Notes: a model not told the origin generated them from the sequence alone. A stretch of DNA of 64,000 bases from Niabella sp. (GCA_017744715.1 JAGIAT010000001.1:682001-746000); one strand, 5' to 3'. Numbered from the stretch's first letter, positions 33,568-44,871 are shown. Made by a program: numbers and translations.

Positions 33568-34824
33568 ATGTATTTTAATGCTAAACCACTGTTGACAGGG
33601 GCGCTGGCCGTCTCCCTGCTCATTGCCTGTAATTCAGAACCTGCACACGATGCGAAATCCGGCGGAGATACCGATTCTTCTGCTTCTTCCGCAGCCGCTG
33701 TAGAAACTAAAAAGCCCAACAGCGATTATAAACCTGCATTTGAAGGGCAAACCCGTATAAAAGGCGTACATACACAAACGCCGCTGGATGTAAAAATGCT
33801 TTCGGACGGATTGGTAAATCCCTGGGGGATCACCGCGTTGCCCGATGGCCGCTTTCTGATCACCGAGAAAAACGGTACCCTGCGCATTGCTACGGCCAGC
33901 GGACAACTGAGTGCACCGATTACGGGCTTACCCAAGGTGAACAGTGAAGGACAGGGCGGATTGCTGGATGTAGCCATCGACCCGGATTTTGCGTCAAACC
34001 GCACTCTTTACTTTACGTTTTCGCAGGATGTTCCCCCGGGAACCTTAACCGCTGTGGGTAAGGGAAAATTGGCGGCGGATGAAAAAATGATTGAAGGAGC
34101 AACCGTTATTTACCAGGCCCTGCCGGCCTTTCCGAGTAAGCTTCATTATGGCGGCCGGTTGGTATGGGATAAGGAGGGGAATCTTTTTGTAAGCACCGGC
34201 GAACGCTCCGATACGGTATCCCGTCCGCAGGCACAGCATTTAAATTCGGCATTGGGTAAAATAGTACGGATCACCAAAGACGGTAAGCCAGCCCCCGGTA
34301 ATCCCAAATTTAACGAGGCGGATGCCCGTCCGGAGATCTGGTCTTATGGCCATCGCAATGTGCAGGGACTGGCCATACACCCGGTTACCGGCGACCTTTG
34401 GGAGGATGAGTTTGGACCCAAGGGGGGCGATGAGGTAAACCGCATAGAGCCCGGAAAGAACTATGGCTGGCCTACGATTACGTACGGACTGGAATACAGT
34501 GGTAAAAAAGTAGGAGCAGGTATTACGCAGCAAGCGGGCCTGGAACAGCCGGTTTATTACTGGGATCCGGTAGTGTCGCCCAGCGGAGCCATCTTTTACA
34601 GCGGGGATCTGATACCTGAGTGGAAAAATAACCTGTTTATAGGGGCATTGAGCGGTATGCATATTGTACGTCTGGTGATCGAAAACAATAAAGTGGTAGG
34701 CGAGGAGCGGTTGCTGGCCGATCAGCAGCAGCGATTCCGTGATGTGGTACAGGGTGCCGATGGTGCATTGTATGCCATCACCGATGGAGAGAAAGGACGG
34801 TTGTTCCGGATTGGAAAGAAATAG
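33568..34824 (+). CDS. PQQ-dependent sugar dehydrogenase-like lipoprotein
   Basis: 418 residues. The N-terminus is a lipoprotein signal (LLIAC, Cys21) followed by a Ser/Ala-rich linker. The rest is the glucose/sorbosone dehydrogenase six-bladed beta-propeller: VNPWGITALPDGRFLITEK, GGLLDVAIDPDFASNRTLYF, LHYGGRLVWDKEGNLFVSTG, IWSYGHRNVQGLAIHP, DEFGPKGGDEVNRI and DVVQGADGALYAITDG. The Tyr-Gly-His-Arg and Gly-Gly-Asp-Glu motifs are those of soluble aldose dehydrogenases. They oxidise sugars using PQQ, which this organism may have to import. Starts its own unit 105 bases before an M28 peptidase. Confidence 0.88.
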   Translation: MYFNAKPLLTGALAVSLLIACNSEPAHDAKSGGDTDSSASSAAAVETKKPNSDYKPAFEGQTRIKGVHTQTPLDVKMLSDGLVNPWGITALPDGRFLITEKNGTLRIATASGQLSAPITGLPKVNSEGQGGLLDVAIDPDFASNRTLYFTFSQDVPPGTLTAVGKGKLAADEKMIEGATVIYQALPAFPSKLHYGGRLVWDKEGNLFVSTGERSDTVSRPQAQHLNSALGKIVRITKDGKPAPGNPKFNEADARPEIWSYGHRNVQGLAIHPVTGDLWEDEFGPKGGDEVNRIEPGKNYGWPTITYGLEYSGKKVGAGITQQAGLEQPVYYWDPVVSPSGAIFYSGDLIPEWKNNLFIGALSGMHIVRLVIENNKVVGEERLLADQQQRFRDVVQGADGALYAITDGEKGRLFRIGKK

Positions 34825-34928
34825 GCGGCAGAATGGAGATTTGGGAATTCGGATTGGAGCGGTCGTACGTTTTCATATGAGTTTTCAGATCTCAATTCTC
34901 GATTCTCAAATCTCAAAACAAATATTCA

Positions 34929-36584
<1,656 letters not shown>

Positions 36585-36613
36585 TTACGGCTGAATGCTG
36601 AAAGACAAGCGAT

Positions 36614-36630
36614 GCCGTTTATAAAACGGC
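36614..36630 (+). terminator. short hairpin after the M28 peptidase gene
   Basis: GCCGTTT (36614-36620) and AAACGGC (36624-36630) around a 3-base loop, 30 bases past the stop. The following TATTCCT is a weak tail. Confidence 0.4.
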
Positions 36631-36752
36631 TATTCCTGCATCACCGAATCTTTTATAGGGCTCCGGCTGGCTATTCCGGTTGCACGTTACTGCATGATTT
36701 GCGGGAACAGGAAAATGTTAAGCGCTCCTGGCCCTGAAAACACCTGTCCCCT

Positions 36753-36760
36753 TATTTTTG
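36753..36760 (+). promoter_or_regulatory. -7 box of the S9 peptidase gene
   Basis: TATTTTTG, an exact TAnnTTTG match, 79 bases before the start. No -33 TTTG at the expected distance. Confidence 0.35.
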
Positions 36761-36838
36761 TATAGCGGATGTAATTGGTTTCACGATGGGGCGATATACC
36801 TCCGGGGAAACTGGTAACTAAATGTTCTGCTTTACAAT

Positions 36839-39208
36839 ATGAAGAGTCTATTGACAAAAACCACGGTAGCGGCTGCAATGATGGCCGCCGTTACCTTATC
36901 AGCACAGAATGCCCCGGGTGTATTAACCGTAGCGCAGATTATGCGCGATCCGAAATGGATGGGCAGTTCTCCGTCTGGAGTGGCCTGGGGAAATAACGGT
37001 CAAATGCTGTTCTTTAACTGGAACCCGGATCAGGCACCTGCAGATTCGCTATACCGTATTTCGATTGCAGACAAAACGCCCCGGAAAGTGCCGGCAGCAG
37101 GGCAACTGGCTATGGTTTATGACGATCAGCTCCGGTACAACCGCAACCGTTCAGCGGCCGTTTGGGTAAAGGAGGGCGATATCTATTACCGGGCACCCGG
37201 CGGCAAGGTTATACGGGTTACACAAACTCTGGAAGGTGAGTACAACCCGGTGTTTAGCTTTAATGATACAAGGATCGTGTATACCCGCGAGCAGAACCTT
37301 TATTCCTGGGAAATAGCCACAGGTGCTTCGCAGCAGCTGACCAACTTTACAAACGATGCGCCGGCCGATAAAAATAAAAAGGGAAATACAGAGGAAGAGT
37401 GGTTAAAGAAAGAGCAGCTGGCCACTATGGACGTGCTGCGGGAGCGGAGCAACAAGCGGTTGGCCACGGAGCGTTACCGGAAAGCCGTAGAGCCGGAGCA
37501 GCTGCGGCCGGTTTATCTGGGGGGCAATATGCTTACAGGCGCTGCAATCAGTCCGGATGGACGGTTTGTTACCTACCAGCTGTACACGGCAGGAAATGGT
37601 AAAAGAACCATTGTGCCCGATTATGTAACGGAAAGCGGGTATACCACCGATATTTCCGGTCGCACCAAAGTGGGCAGTCCCCAGGGCAGCGCCCGGTTCT
37701 TTGTTTATGACCGGGTAAAAGATACCGCATATAAGATCAATACCGAACAGATTCCCGGCATCCGCGATGTACCGGTATTTGTAAAAGATTATCCGGAGCA
37801 ATGGGAAAAGCTGAAAAAAGATTCCGCGCTCCGAAATATCAATATATGGGGTGTGGCCTGGGCGCCTAACGGCCGGTATGCCTTGCTGGATGTATATGCC
37901 GATGACAATAAAGACCGGTGGCTGATGCTGATGGATACCGCAACCCGGAGCCTGAAGCTGGTAGACCGGCAGCACGATGATGCCTGGATTGGCGGACCCG
38001 GCATTGATCCGCGTTCCATTGGGTGGATCGATGCTGAAACAGCCTGGTTTCAAAGTGAAGCCACCGGGTATACGCATCTCTATCTTTATTCCCTGGCATC
38101 CGGTACCCGGCGGGCGCTGACAAAAGGAAATTATGAAGTGCAGGAGGCGCGGCTTTCCAACGATAAACGATCGTTTTATATTACCACCAATGCAGTGCAT
38201 CCGGGCGAAAAGCATTTTTATAAGCTAAACATTAAGACCGGTGCAACCGTGCAGTTAACCACACTGGCAGGGGCAAACGAAGTAAGCCTGTCGCCCGATG
38301 AAAAGTACTTGGCCATCCGGAACTCGTTTATTAATAAACCCTGGGAGCTCTATCTTCAGGAAAACCGTGCCGGTGCAAAACCGGTGCAAATTACCACAAT
38401 GGCGCAAAGTGCCGAATACCGCCAGATCAAATGGCGCACGCCGGACGTGATTTCTTTTGCTGCCCGGGATGGCGCACCGGTATATGCCCGCGTGTACAAA
38501 CCGGAAAATGCCAGGCCGGGAATGCCGGCTGTGTTCTTTGTGCACGGTGCGGGCTACCTGCAGAATGCGCATAAATGGTGGAGCTCTTATTTCCGGGAGT
38601 ATATGTTTAACAACCTGCTTGCCGACAACGGGTATTATGTAATGGATATTGATTACCGCGGAAGTGCGGGCTATGGCCGCGAGTGGCGTACCGGCATCTA
38701 CCGGCATATGGGCGGAAAGGACCTGACCGATCATGTAGATGCCGTAAAATATTTAACCGGTACCTACCAGATCGATCCGTCGAAAGTGGGGATCTATGGC
38801 GGATCTTATGGCGGATTTATGACGCTGATGGCCTTGTTCACAACGCCCGATGTATTTGCAAGCGGGGCAGCACTGCGGCCGGTTACCGATTGGGCCAACT
38901 ACAACCATGGGTATACCTCCAATATCCTCAATGAGCCGTTTACAGACAGTATTGCCTATCATAAAAGTTCACCTGTCTATTTTGCTAAAGGCCTGAAAGG
39001 AAACCTGCTGATCTGCCATGGCATGGTGGATGTAAACGTGCATTACCAGGATGCGGTAAAACTGGCGCAACGTTTGATGGAGCTGAAGAAAGACAACTGG
39101 GAACTGGCATCTTATCCTATGGAAGACCACGGGTTTGTAGAACCGGTGAGCTGGACGGATGAGTATAAACGGATCTTCAAACTCTTTGAGCAAACGCTGA
39201 AAAAATAA
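36839..39208 (+). CDS. S9 prolyl oligopeptidase / dipeptidyl peptidase-like protein
   Basis: 789 residues with signal peptide (ending TLSAQ). The N-terminal half is a beta-propeller (VYDDQLRYNRNRSAAVWVKE, GGNMLTGAAISPDGRFVTYQ, LSPDEKYLAIRNSF). The C-terminal alpha/beta-hydrolase domain has the catalytic Ser in YGGSYGGFMTLMAL, Asp in CHGMVDVNVHYQD and His in MEDHGFVEP. PAVFFVHGAGYLQNAHKWWS supplies the oxyanion region. S9 enzymes cleave short peptides, often after Pro. Exported, probably periplasmic, and near the M28 peptidase and the ComEC gene, with its own promoter region. Confidence 0.92.
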   Translation: MKSLLTKTTVAAAMMAAVTLSAQNAPGVLTVAQIMRDPKWMGSSPSGVAWGNNGQMLFFNWNPDQAPADSLYRISIADKTPRKVPAAGQLAMVYDDQLRYNRNRSAAVWVKEGDIYYRAPGGKVIRVTQTLEGEYNPVFSFNDTRIVYTREQNLYSWEIATGASQQLTNFTNDAPADKNKKGNTEEEWLKKEQLATMDVLRERSNKRLATERYRKAVEPEQLRPVYLGGNMLTGAAISPDGRFVTYQLYTAGNGKRTIVPDYVTESGYTTDISGRTKVGSPQGSARFFVYDRVKDTAYKINTEQIPGIRDVPVFVKDYPEQWEKLKKDSALRNINIWGVAWAPNGRYALLDVYADDNKDRWLMLMDTATRSLKLVDRQHDDAWIGGPGIDPRSIGWIDAETAWFQSEATGYTHLYLYSLASGTRRALTKGNYEVQEARLSNDKRSFYITTNAVHPGEKHFYKLNIKTGATVQLTTLAGANEVSLSPDEKYLAIRNSFINKPWELYLQENRAGAKPVQITTMAQSAEYRQIKWRTPDVISFAARDGAPVYARVYKPENARPGMPAVFFVHGAGYLQNAHKWWSSYFREYMFNNLLADNGYYVMDIDYRGSAGYGREWRTGIYRHMGGKDLTDHVDAVKYLTGTYQIDPSKVGIYGGSYGGFMTLMALFTTPDVFASGAALRPVTDWANYNHGYTSNILNEPFTDSIAYHKSSPVYFAKGLKGNLLICHGMVDVNVHYQDAVKLAQRLMELKKDNWELASYPMEDHGFVEPVSWTDEYKRIFKLFEQTLKK

Positions 39209-39410
39209 CGTATTAAAAGACCAGGCCGGCGGTGTTTGCAGTAGTTGATAGCGCTCCGGAAACGTTTTGCCGGTGATCGTTCTTCCGGTGTAGTAATGTT
39301 CTGTTTCTGTCTGTTCCTGTTTCCGGCAACGGCTATAAAAGCCATTTGTATAATGGTGTAAAAAATAATAGATCATAGTATCGTAACTTTAGGTGGCTAA
39401 CACAACACCT

Positions 39411-41492
39411 ATGTCATCGTTTGCTACCCTGTTCCTTGCCCGGGCTCCGTTCATAAAGCTATTGCTTCCCTTTAGCGGCGGCATCATCTTGTATATGTAT
39501 TGCCCCATAACCGTTGCGGGCTGTGTGACCGGCTTCCTGGTGTCTGTTTCAACAGTCCTGTTCTTCCGTACCGTTCGGGGATACCGCCGGTTAAAACTGC
39601 AATGGATCGAAGCGCTGCTGATTGCAGCGGTCCTTGTTTTCCTGGGCATGCTGATTGCAGCCTGCAAGGATGTGCGGATGCGGGGAGACTGGTTCCGGCA
39701 CCGGTACCGGCCCGGCATGTATTTCGGCGTTACCCTCCTGGAACAACCGGTTGAGAAGAACCGTTCTTATAAAGCGGAGGCGGCCATACGGCACCTGCTT
39801 ACTCATGACAGCGTGATACCGGTAAGCGGGCGGATTATTATTTATTTTAAAAAAGAACAGGAAGTTGGCCGGCTCGCAGCCGGAGATCAGCTGATCTTTA
39901 AAAAGGAGCCACAGGAGATCAGGAATTCAGGAAATCCGGGGTCCTTCGATTATAAGCGCTATGCTTTTATGAACGGGGTCACGCACCAGGTATACCTTAC
40001 ACAAAACGAGGTGTCGGCAGTTCCTGCCACAGAAAAGGAATCGGGTTTATGGCTACGGCTTTACCGGCTGCGGGCGACCATCCTGAACATTTTAAAAAGG
40101 AACATCCATGGAGCAAAGGAGCAGGGGCTGGCGGAGGCCTTGCTGATCGGCTATCGCGATGATCTCGACAAGGACCTGCTGCAATCTTACAATGATACGG
40201 GTGTGGTGCATGTGATTGCTGTTTCCGGTATGCACCTGGGATTGATTTACTGGCTGCTCGATCTTTTGTTAAGCCCGTTGCGAAAAAAACGGCAAACACG
40301 TTGGCTGCATCCCGTTCTTGTTTTGGGTATATTGTGGGTTTTTAGTCTGCTTGCCGGAGCCGCGGCTTCCGTTATACGCGCTGCCGTTATGTTTAGTTGT
40401 ATGTTGCTGGGAAAACTATTGGGGCGCAATGCTTCCGTTTATAATACACTGGCCGCGTCGGCTTTTTTACTGCTTTGTTACAACCCGTACTGGCTGTGGG
40501 ATGTAGGGTTTCAGCTTTCCTATGCAGCGGTACTAAGCATCGTAGTGTTCTATAAACCCTTGTACCGGCTTATGATCATCAGCAACAAACTGCTGGATGC
40601 TGTATGGCAGCTTTGCGCCGTAAGTATGGCTGCCCAGATCCTCACAACACCGTTAAGTATCTATCATTTTCACCAGTTCCCGGTATACTTTCTGATCACC
40701 AACCTGCTGGTAGTGCCGGTATCCAGCGTAGTGCTCATCGGCGAACTGTTATTGGTACTGGTAGCCCCGGTAAACCCGGTTGCTGTTTTTACCGGCCGTA
40801 TATTGGAGGGAATCATCTGGTGGATGAATGGGATGGTCGAAAACCTGAGTCATTATCCTTTTGCACTGTGGAAGGGATTACTGGTGAGTGTGCTGCAGGT
40901 ATTGCTGCTCTACCTTTTTATAACGGGTGCGGCAGCTGTATGGATGCAAAAGCAGAAAAGGGGTTTATGGGTTGCAGTCTTTTCATTATGCACCATCATG
41001 GGGCTCCGGATGGCTTCATTTTACAAGACATTGCATCAGGAACAAATCATTGTATATAATATTCCCCGGGCCGCCGCTGTTAGTTTTATCAGCGGCAGAG
41101 ATCAGCTGCTTTATGCTGATTCCCTGGCGGCAGCAGATCCTGCCATTCGCAAAAATGTGTTGCAACCCGCAGCCGTCTGGTACCGGCTGCGGCCGCCGGA
41201 AGCCGTGAAATCTATTTCGGGGAACGATCGTTTGTTGTTTGGCGGCCGGTCGGTGCTATTCATTGGATCGCCGTTAGAAGACAGGATGTACGAAACTGCA
41301 GACCTGGTGATCCTCACGGGCAATCCACGCCTGTATATTTCAGACCTGCTGCAGAAGGTGCGGCCCCGGCAGATCATTATCGATGGTGCAGTGCCGGGCT
41401 GGAAGGCCCGCTACTGGCAGCAGGATTGCGATTCGCTGGGGATCCCCTGCCATCATGTTTTGGAGAAAGGAGCTTTTGTAATGAGCCTTTGA
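39411..41492 (+). CDS. comEC: ComEC/Rec2 family DNA uptake channel protein
   Basis: 693 residues from ATG 39411; a GTG six codons earlier is possible. ComEC forms the inner-membrane channel for incoming single-stranded DNA. The N-terminal soluble DUF4131 region is followed by the competence domain with many membrane helices; LAEALLIGYRDDLDKDLLQS and the signature TGVVHVIAVSGMHLGLIYWL are clear. The C-terminal 170 residues have the outline of the beta-lactamase-like domain (IIVYNIPRAAAVSFISG, ETADLVILTGNP, IIIDGAVPGWKARYW) but lack the His-x-His-x-Asp-His nuclease motif. The purH promoter lies inside its last codons. Confidence 0.9.
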   Translation: MSSFATLFLARAPFIKLLLPFSGGIILYMYCPITVAGCVTGFLVSVSTVLFFRTVRGYRRLKLQWIEALLIAAVLVFLGMLIAACKDVRMRGDWFRHRYRPGMYFGVTLLEQPVEKNRSYKAEAAIRHLLTHDSVIPVSGRIIIYFKKEQEVGRLAAGDQLIFKKEPQEIRNSGNPGSFDYKRYAFMNGVTHQVYLTQNEVSAVPATEKESGLWLRLYRLRATILNILKRNIHGAKEQGLAEALLIGYRDDLDKDLLQSYNDTGVVHVIAVSGMHLGLIYWLLDLLLSPLRKKRQTRWLHPVLVLGILWVFSLLAGAAASVIRAAVMFSCMLLGKLLGRNASVYNTLAASAFLLLCYNPYWLWDVGFQLSYAAVLSIVVFYKPLYRLMIISNKLLDAVWQLCAVSMAAQILTTPLSIYHFHQFPVYFLITNLLVVPVSSVVLIGELLLVLVAPVNPVAVFTGRILEGIIWWMNGMVENLSHYPFALWKGLLVSVLQVLLLYLFITGAAAVWMQKQKRGLWVAVFSLCTIMGLRMASFYKTLHQEQIIVYNIPRAAAVSFISGRDQLLYADSLAAADPAIRKNVLQPAAVWYRLRPPEAVKSISGNDRLLFGGRSVLFIGSPLEDRMYETADLVILTGNPRLYISDLLQKVRPRQIIIDGAVPGWKARYWQQDCDSLGIPCHHVLEKGAFVMSL

Positions 41493-41505
41493 ACGCTTAC
41501 CTTTG
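41475..41505 (+). promoter_or_regulatory. purH promoter
   Basis: TTTG at 41475-41478, a 19-base spacer, and TACCTTTG at 41498-41505: a full match to the Bacteroidetes promoter pattern. The -33 box lies inside the 3' end of comEC. The leader to the ATG at 41536 would be about 25 bases. A TTG at 41503 falls within the box and is not a start. Confidence 0.75.
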
Positions 41506-41535
41506 CGGCTCAATAAGCACTCCAATTCAGTTTTT

Positions 41536-43059
41536 ATGAACAAAAAGATACAATCTGCACTCATTTCCGTTTTTTATAAGGATGGTCTGGAACCCATCGT
41601 AAAGGAATTATCCCGCCTGGGCATTACCATCTATTCTACCGGCGGTACGCAAAAATTTGTTGAAGACCTGGGTATACAGGTGGTTCCGGTGGAGCAGCTG
41701 ACAACCTATCCTTCCATCCTGGGCGGACGGGTAAAAACCCTGCATCCATCCGTATTCGGTGGTATTTTGGGCAGAAGAGACCTGGAATCGGATGTGGCGG
41801 AAATGGCAGAGTACAAGATCCCCGAGATCGACCTGGTAATTGTGGATCTGTATCCTTTTGAAGAAACCCTGGCACAGACCAGCGAAGAAAAACTGATCAT
41901 TGAAAAAATTGATATCGGTGGCCCATCTATGATCCGGGCGGCAGCTAAAAATTTTAAAGATGTAGTAGTGGTAGCGGCCAAAAAAGATTATGCCGGCCTG
42001 GAGGAACTGCTGAAGACGCAAAATGGTGAAACCTCCATTGAGCAGCGCAAGTCCTTTGCTGCAAAGGCATTTGAGATTGTGGCGCATTATGATGTAGCCA
42101 TTTCCAATTATTTTAACGGAAACAGCGGCGAATATTTTCTGCAGTCGGTAAACAGTCCCAAGGCCATGCGTTATGGCGAAAACCCGCACCAGGCGGGCAC
42201 GTTTTATGGCAACCTGGAAGCATTATTCAACCAGCTGAACGGAAAGGAGCTTTCTTATAACAACCTGGTGGATGTGGATGCAGCGGTACAGCTGATTCAT
42301 GAATTTCCACAAGGCGGGGATGTGGTATTTGCCATCATTAAACATACCAATGTTTGCGGTGTGGCCGCACGGGGCACGGTAAGCGAAGCCTGGAAAGAGG
42401 CCCTGGCCGGAGATCCGGAAAGCGCCTTTGGCGGGGTGCTGGTAACCAATGGTACGGTCGATGAAGCTACCGCCAATGCCATCAATGAAATTTTCTTTGA
42501 AGTGCTGATAGCGCCTGCATTTGATGAGGCTGCATTGAATATATTAAAATCTAAAAAGAACCGCATCCTGTTGCAATTGAAAGCCGAAGGCGTAACGCTG
42601 AATGCGCAGAGCAAATCCGTTCTTAACGGTGTGCTTATCCAGGAACAGGACAAAGGCAATTATACAGAGTGGAAAGAGGCCGGAGGCCGCGAAACCACTG
42701 CCGCAGAAAAAGCAGACCTGGAATTTGCCAATATCATCGGCAAGCATTTAAAATCAAACGCCATCGCACTGGTAAAGAATAAACAACTGGTGGGCAAGGG
42801 GGCCGGTCAAACAAGCCGTATAGACGCGTTGCGTCATGCCATCGAAAAAGCAAAGCAATTTGGTTTTGATCTGAAAGGCGCGGTACTGGCCAGTGATGCC
42901 TTTTTCCCGTTCAATGATTGCATACAGATCGGTCACCAGGCAGGTATAGAGGCGTTCATTCAACCCGGCGGATCCATCCGCGATAAGGATTCCATTGAAT
43001 ACGCACAGCAAAATAACCTGGCCATGGTTATTACCGGCATGCGGCATTTCAAACACTAA
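41536..43059 (+). CDS. purH: bifunctional AICAR transformylase / IMP cyclohydrolase
   Basis: 507 residues from ATG 41536 (MNKKIQSALISVF). PurH carries out the last two steps to IMP. The N-terminal cyclohydrolase part has STGGTQKFVEDLGIQV, GGRVKTLHPSVFGGILG and DLVIVDLYPFEETL. The transformylase part has MRYGENPHQAGTFYG, IIKHTNVCGVAARG with the active Lys-His, ESAFGGVLVTNG, and DAFFPFNDCIQIGHQAGIEA followed by FIQPGGSIRDKDSIE. Full length and intact. Transcribed from its own promoter just after comEC. Confidence 0.97.
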   Translation: MNKKIQSALISVFYKDGLEPIVKELSRLGITIYSTGGTQKFVEDLGIQVVPVEQLTTYPSILGGRVKTLHPSVFGGILGRRDLESDVAEMAEYKIPEIDLVIVDLYPFEETLAQTSEEKLIIEKIDIGGPSMIRAAAKNFKDVVVVAAKKDYAGLEELLKTQNGETSIEQRKSFAAKAFEIVAHYDVAISNYFNGNSGEYFLQSVNSPKAMRYGENPHQAGTFYGNLEALFNQLNGKELSYNNLVDVDAAVQLIHEFPQGGDVVFAIIKHTNVCGVAARGTVSEAWKEALAGDPESAFGGVLVTNGTVDEATANAINEIFFEVLIAPAFDEAALNILKSKKNRILLQLKAEGVTLNAQSKSVLNGVLIQEQDKGNYTEWKEAGGRETTAAEKADLEFANIIGKHLKSNAIALVKNKQLVGKGAGQTSRIDALRHAIEKAKQFGFDLKGAVLASDAFFPFNDCIQIGHQAGIEAFIQPGGSIRDKDSIEYAQQNNLAMVITGMRHFKH

Positions 43060-43101
43060 TATCTTGAAGAAGGCCACAGCAGCTATAAAGATGTTGTGTT
43101 A

Positions 43102-43231
43102 TTGCCACTGAAATACAGAAGCACAGCATTTTTTAATGTTACCAGTACCTGCGGCGTTTTATTTAAAGGCCTCAGGTCTTCAGTGTTCCAGGGCATCTGT
43201 GGCAAACCTTGGATTAGCGGCTCAGTGGCAA
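43102..43231. repeat. 130-bp element with 10-bp inverted ends
   Basis: TTGCCACTGA at 43102-43111 and TCAGTGGCAA at 43222-43231 are perfect inverted repeats. The inside has further related pieces (CACAGCATTTTTTAATG, TCTTCAGTG, ATCTGTGGC) and no open frame. This looks like a small non-autonomous repeat in the purH-nitrilase gap. Confidence 0.45.
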
Positions 43232-43283
43232 AAAAACTCAAAGTCCCGAAGTTTTAATAAACTTTGTAGCAAAACGATATCTT

Positions 43284-44243
43284 ATGGATGGACTGAAGAT
43301 CGCTACGGCCCAGTTTGAAAACCGGAGCGGGGATAAAGCATACAACCTTTCTGTTATTGAATCGCTTGCCCGCCAAGCAGCGGCAGCCGGAGTGCAGGTG
43401 ATCGCTTTTCACGAATGCTCTATTACCGGATACACGTTTGCCAGACATCTTTCCCGGGAGGAACTTACAGTTATTGCCGAGCCCATCCCGGATGGGGAAA
43501 GCATGCATCGGTTGCAGCAGATTGCAAAGGATAATGACATCATCATCCTGGCAGGCCTGTTTGAAAAAGATGCGCAGGACCGGTTGTATAAGGCCTATGT
43601 ATGCGTAGATAAAAACGGGCTGGTGGCAAAGTACCGCAAGCTGCACCCGTTTATTAACCCCCACCTGCTGCCCGGAGATGCGTATTGCGTGTTTGATATT
43701 ATGGGCTGGAAATGCGGTATCCTCATCTGTTATGATAACAATATTGTGGAGAATGTACGGGCCACACGGCTGTTGGGCGCGGAGATCATTTTTATGCCAC
43801 ATGTAACGATGTGCACACCCTCTACCCGGCCGGGTGCCGGTTTTGTGGACCCTCAATTATGGCACAACCGTGAAAAAGACCCTACCTCCCTGCGATTGGA
43901 GTTTGACGGTATGAAGGGGCGCGACTGGCTGATGAAATGGCTGCCCGCAAGAGCCTATGATAATGGCATATACGCGATTTTTTCCAATCCTATTGGTATG
44001 GATGACGATCAGTTGAAAAATGGTTGCTCCATGATCATTGATCCTTATGGCGATGTGATAGCCGAATGCCGTTCTTTTGAAGACAGCTTTGCAACTGCCA
44101 AACTGTATAAAGAACACCTGCAAAAGGCCGGCGGCCATCGCTATATCAACGCAAGAAGGCCGGAATTGTACAAAGACATCCTGGGAAAAGCACATACGGC
44201 AAACCAGCAGGTGGTTTGGCTGAACACTGATGAAACGCCCTGA
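43284..44243 (+). CDS. carbon-nitrogen hydrolase (nitrilase superfamily)
   Basis: 319 residues. The Glu-Lys-Cys triad is visible: FHECSITGYTF (Glu), AKYRKLHPFINPH (Lys) and CGILICYDNNIVENVRA (Cys). Members hydrolyse nitriles, amides or carbamoyl compounds; the exact branch is not clear. A long insert with CTPSTRPGAGFVDPQLWHNR, then MKWLPARAYDNGIYAIFSNP, fits aliphatic amidase/carbamoylase-like enzymes of Bacteroidota. Cytoplasmic. It ends 70 bases before the TetR gene. A small hairpin (44243-44260, ATGCTGA/TCAGCAT) follows the stop. Confidence 0.88.
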   Translation: MDGLKIATAQFENRSGDKAYNLSVIESLARQAAAAGVQVIAFHECSITGYTFARHLSREELTVIAEPIPDGESMHRLQQIAKDNDIIILAGLFEKDAQDRLYKAYVCVDKNGLVAKYRKLHPFINPHLLPGDAYCVFDIMGWKCGILICYDNNIVENVRATRLLGAEIIFMPHVTMCTPSTRPGAGFVDPQLWHNREKDPTSLRLEFDGMKGRDWLMKWLPARAYDNGIYAIFSNPIGMDDDQLKNGCSMIIDPYGDVIAECRSFEDSFATAKLYKEHLQKAGGHRYINARRPELYKDILGKAHTANQQVVWLNTDETP

Positions 44244-44273
44244 TGCTGACCCTTCAGCATGGCTGTTAAAAAA

Positions 44274-44305
44274 TTTGTCTACCTACTGATAGGTAGGTAT
44301 CTTTG
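44274..44305 (+). promoter_or_regulatory. promoter and palindromic operator of the tetR-fabF operon
   Basis: TTTG at 44274-44277, a 20-base spacer, then TATCTTTG at 44298-44305, matching the Bacteroidetes promoter. The spacer holds a palindrome: CTACCTA (44279-44285), CTGA, TAGGTAG (44290-44296). This is the usual shape and size of a TetR-family operator and lies where a bound repressor would block RNA polymerase. The tetR ATG is only 9 bases past the -7 box, so the leader is a few bases at most. Confidence 0.75.
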
Positions 44306-44313
44306 CCAACGGA

Positions 44314-44871
44314 ATGAGTACACGGTCAGAGATCATACGTATCGGGGATGCCCTTTTAAGGGAGCGGGGGTTCAATGCCTTCAGCTTTTCGGATATTTCC
44401 CGTGCACTCCAGATCCGGAATGCTTCCATCCATTATCATTTTCCTACAAAAACAGCCCTCGGCCTGGCAATTATAGCCGAATATGAAGAGCGGTTTGCCC
44501 GGCTCCGGAAGTCATTAAAAGACCGGCCGGTAATGGAAAAGCTGGAAGCTTTTTTTAATGTGTATATTGCTGCCAAGGAGGAAAATAAGATTTGCCTGGT
44601 AGGCTCCCTGGCCACTGATTTTTATACGGTGGATGCTGAAATACAGGAGGCACTCGGCAATATCGTGCAACAGGTACTGAACTGGCTGATTTCCATACTG
44701 GAAGAAGGAAAAGCCCAGGGACGCTTTTTCTTCAACCTGCCGGTGCGGACAAAAGCGCTGATGATCACTACCAATATGATTGCGGCCTTGCAACTGACCC
44801 GCATTACCGGGAAAAAGGATTTCAAAGAAATAAAACAGACTTTAATAAACGAATTAATCCATAAACAATGA
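44314..44871 (+). CDS. TetR family transcriptional regulator
   Basis: 185 residues. The N-terminal TetR DNA-binding domain reads IIRIGDALLRERGFNAFSFS then DISRALQIRNASIHYHFPTK, with the HTH and the Y-H-F-P-T-K signature. The C-terminal ligand domain is helical (FFNVYIAAKEENKICLVGSL, ISILEEGKAQGRFFF). Its operator-like palindrome lies in its own promoter, so it is probably an autorepressor. The stop codon overlaps the fabF start (ATGA), which ties the regulator to fatty-acyl chain extension; the inducer might be an acyl compound. Inference beyond the family. Confidence 0.92.
   Translation: MSTRSEIIRIGDALLRERGFNAFSFSDISRALQIRNASIHYHFPTKTALGLAIIAEYEERFARLRKSLKDRPVMEKLEAFFNVYIAAKEENKICLVGSLATDFYTVDAEIQEALGNIVQQVLNWLISILEEGKAQGRFFFNLPVRTKALMITTNMIAALQLTRITGKKDFKEIKQTLINELIHKQ

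Noticed and set aside
37403..38215. A 270-codon minus frame
   Set aside because: Antisense to the S9 peptidase propeller; composition typical of a shadow.
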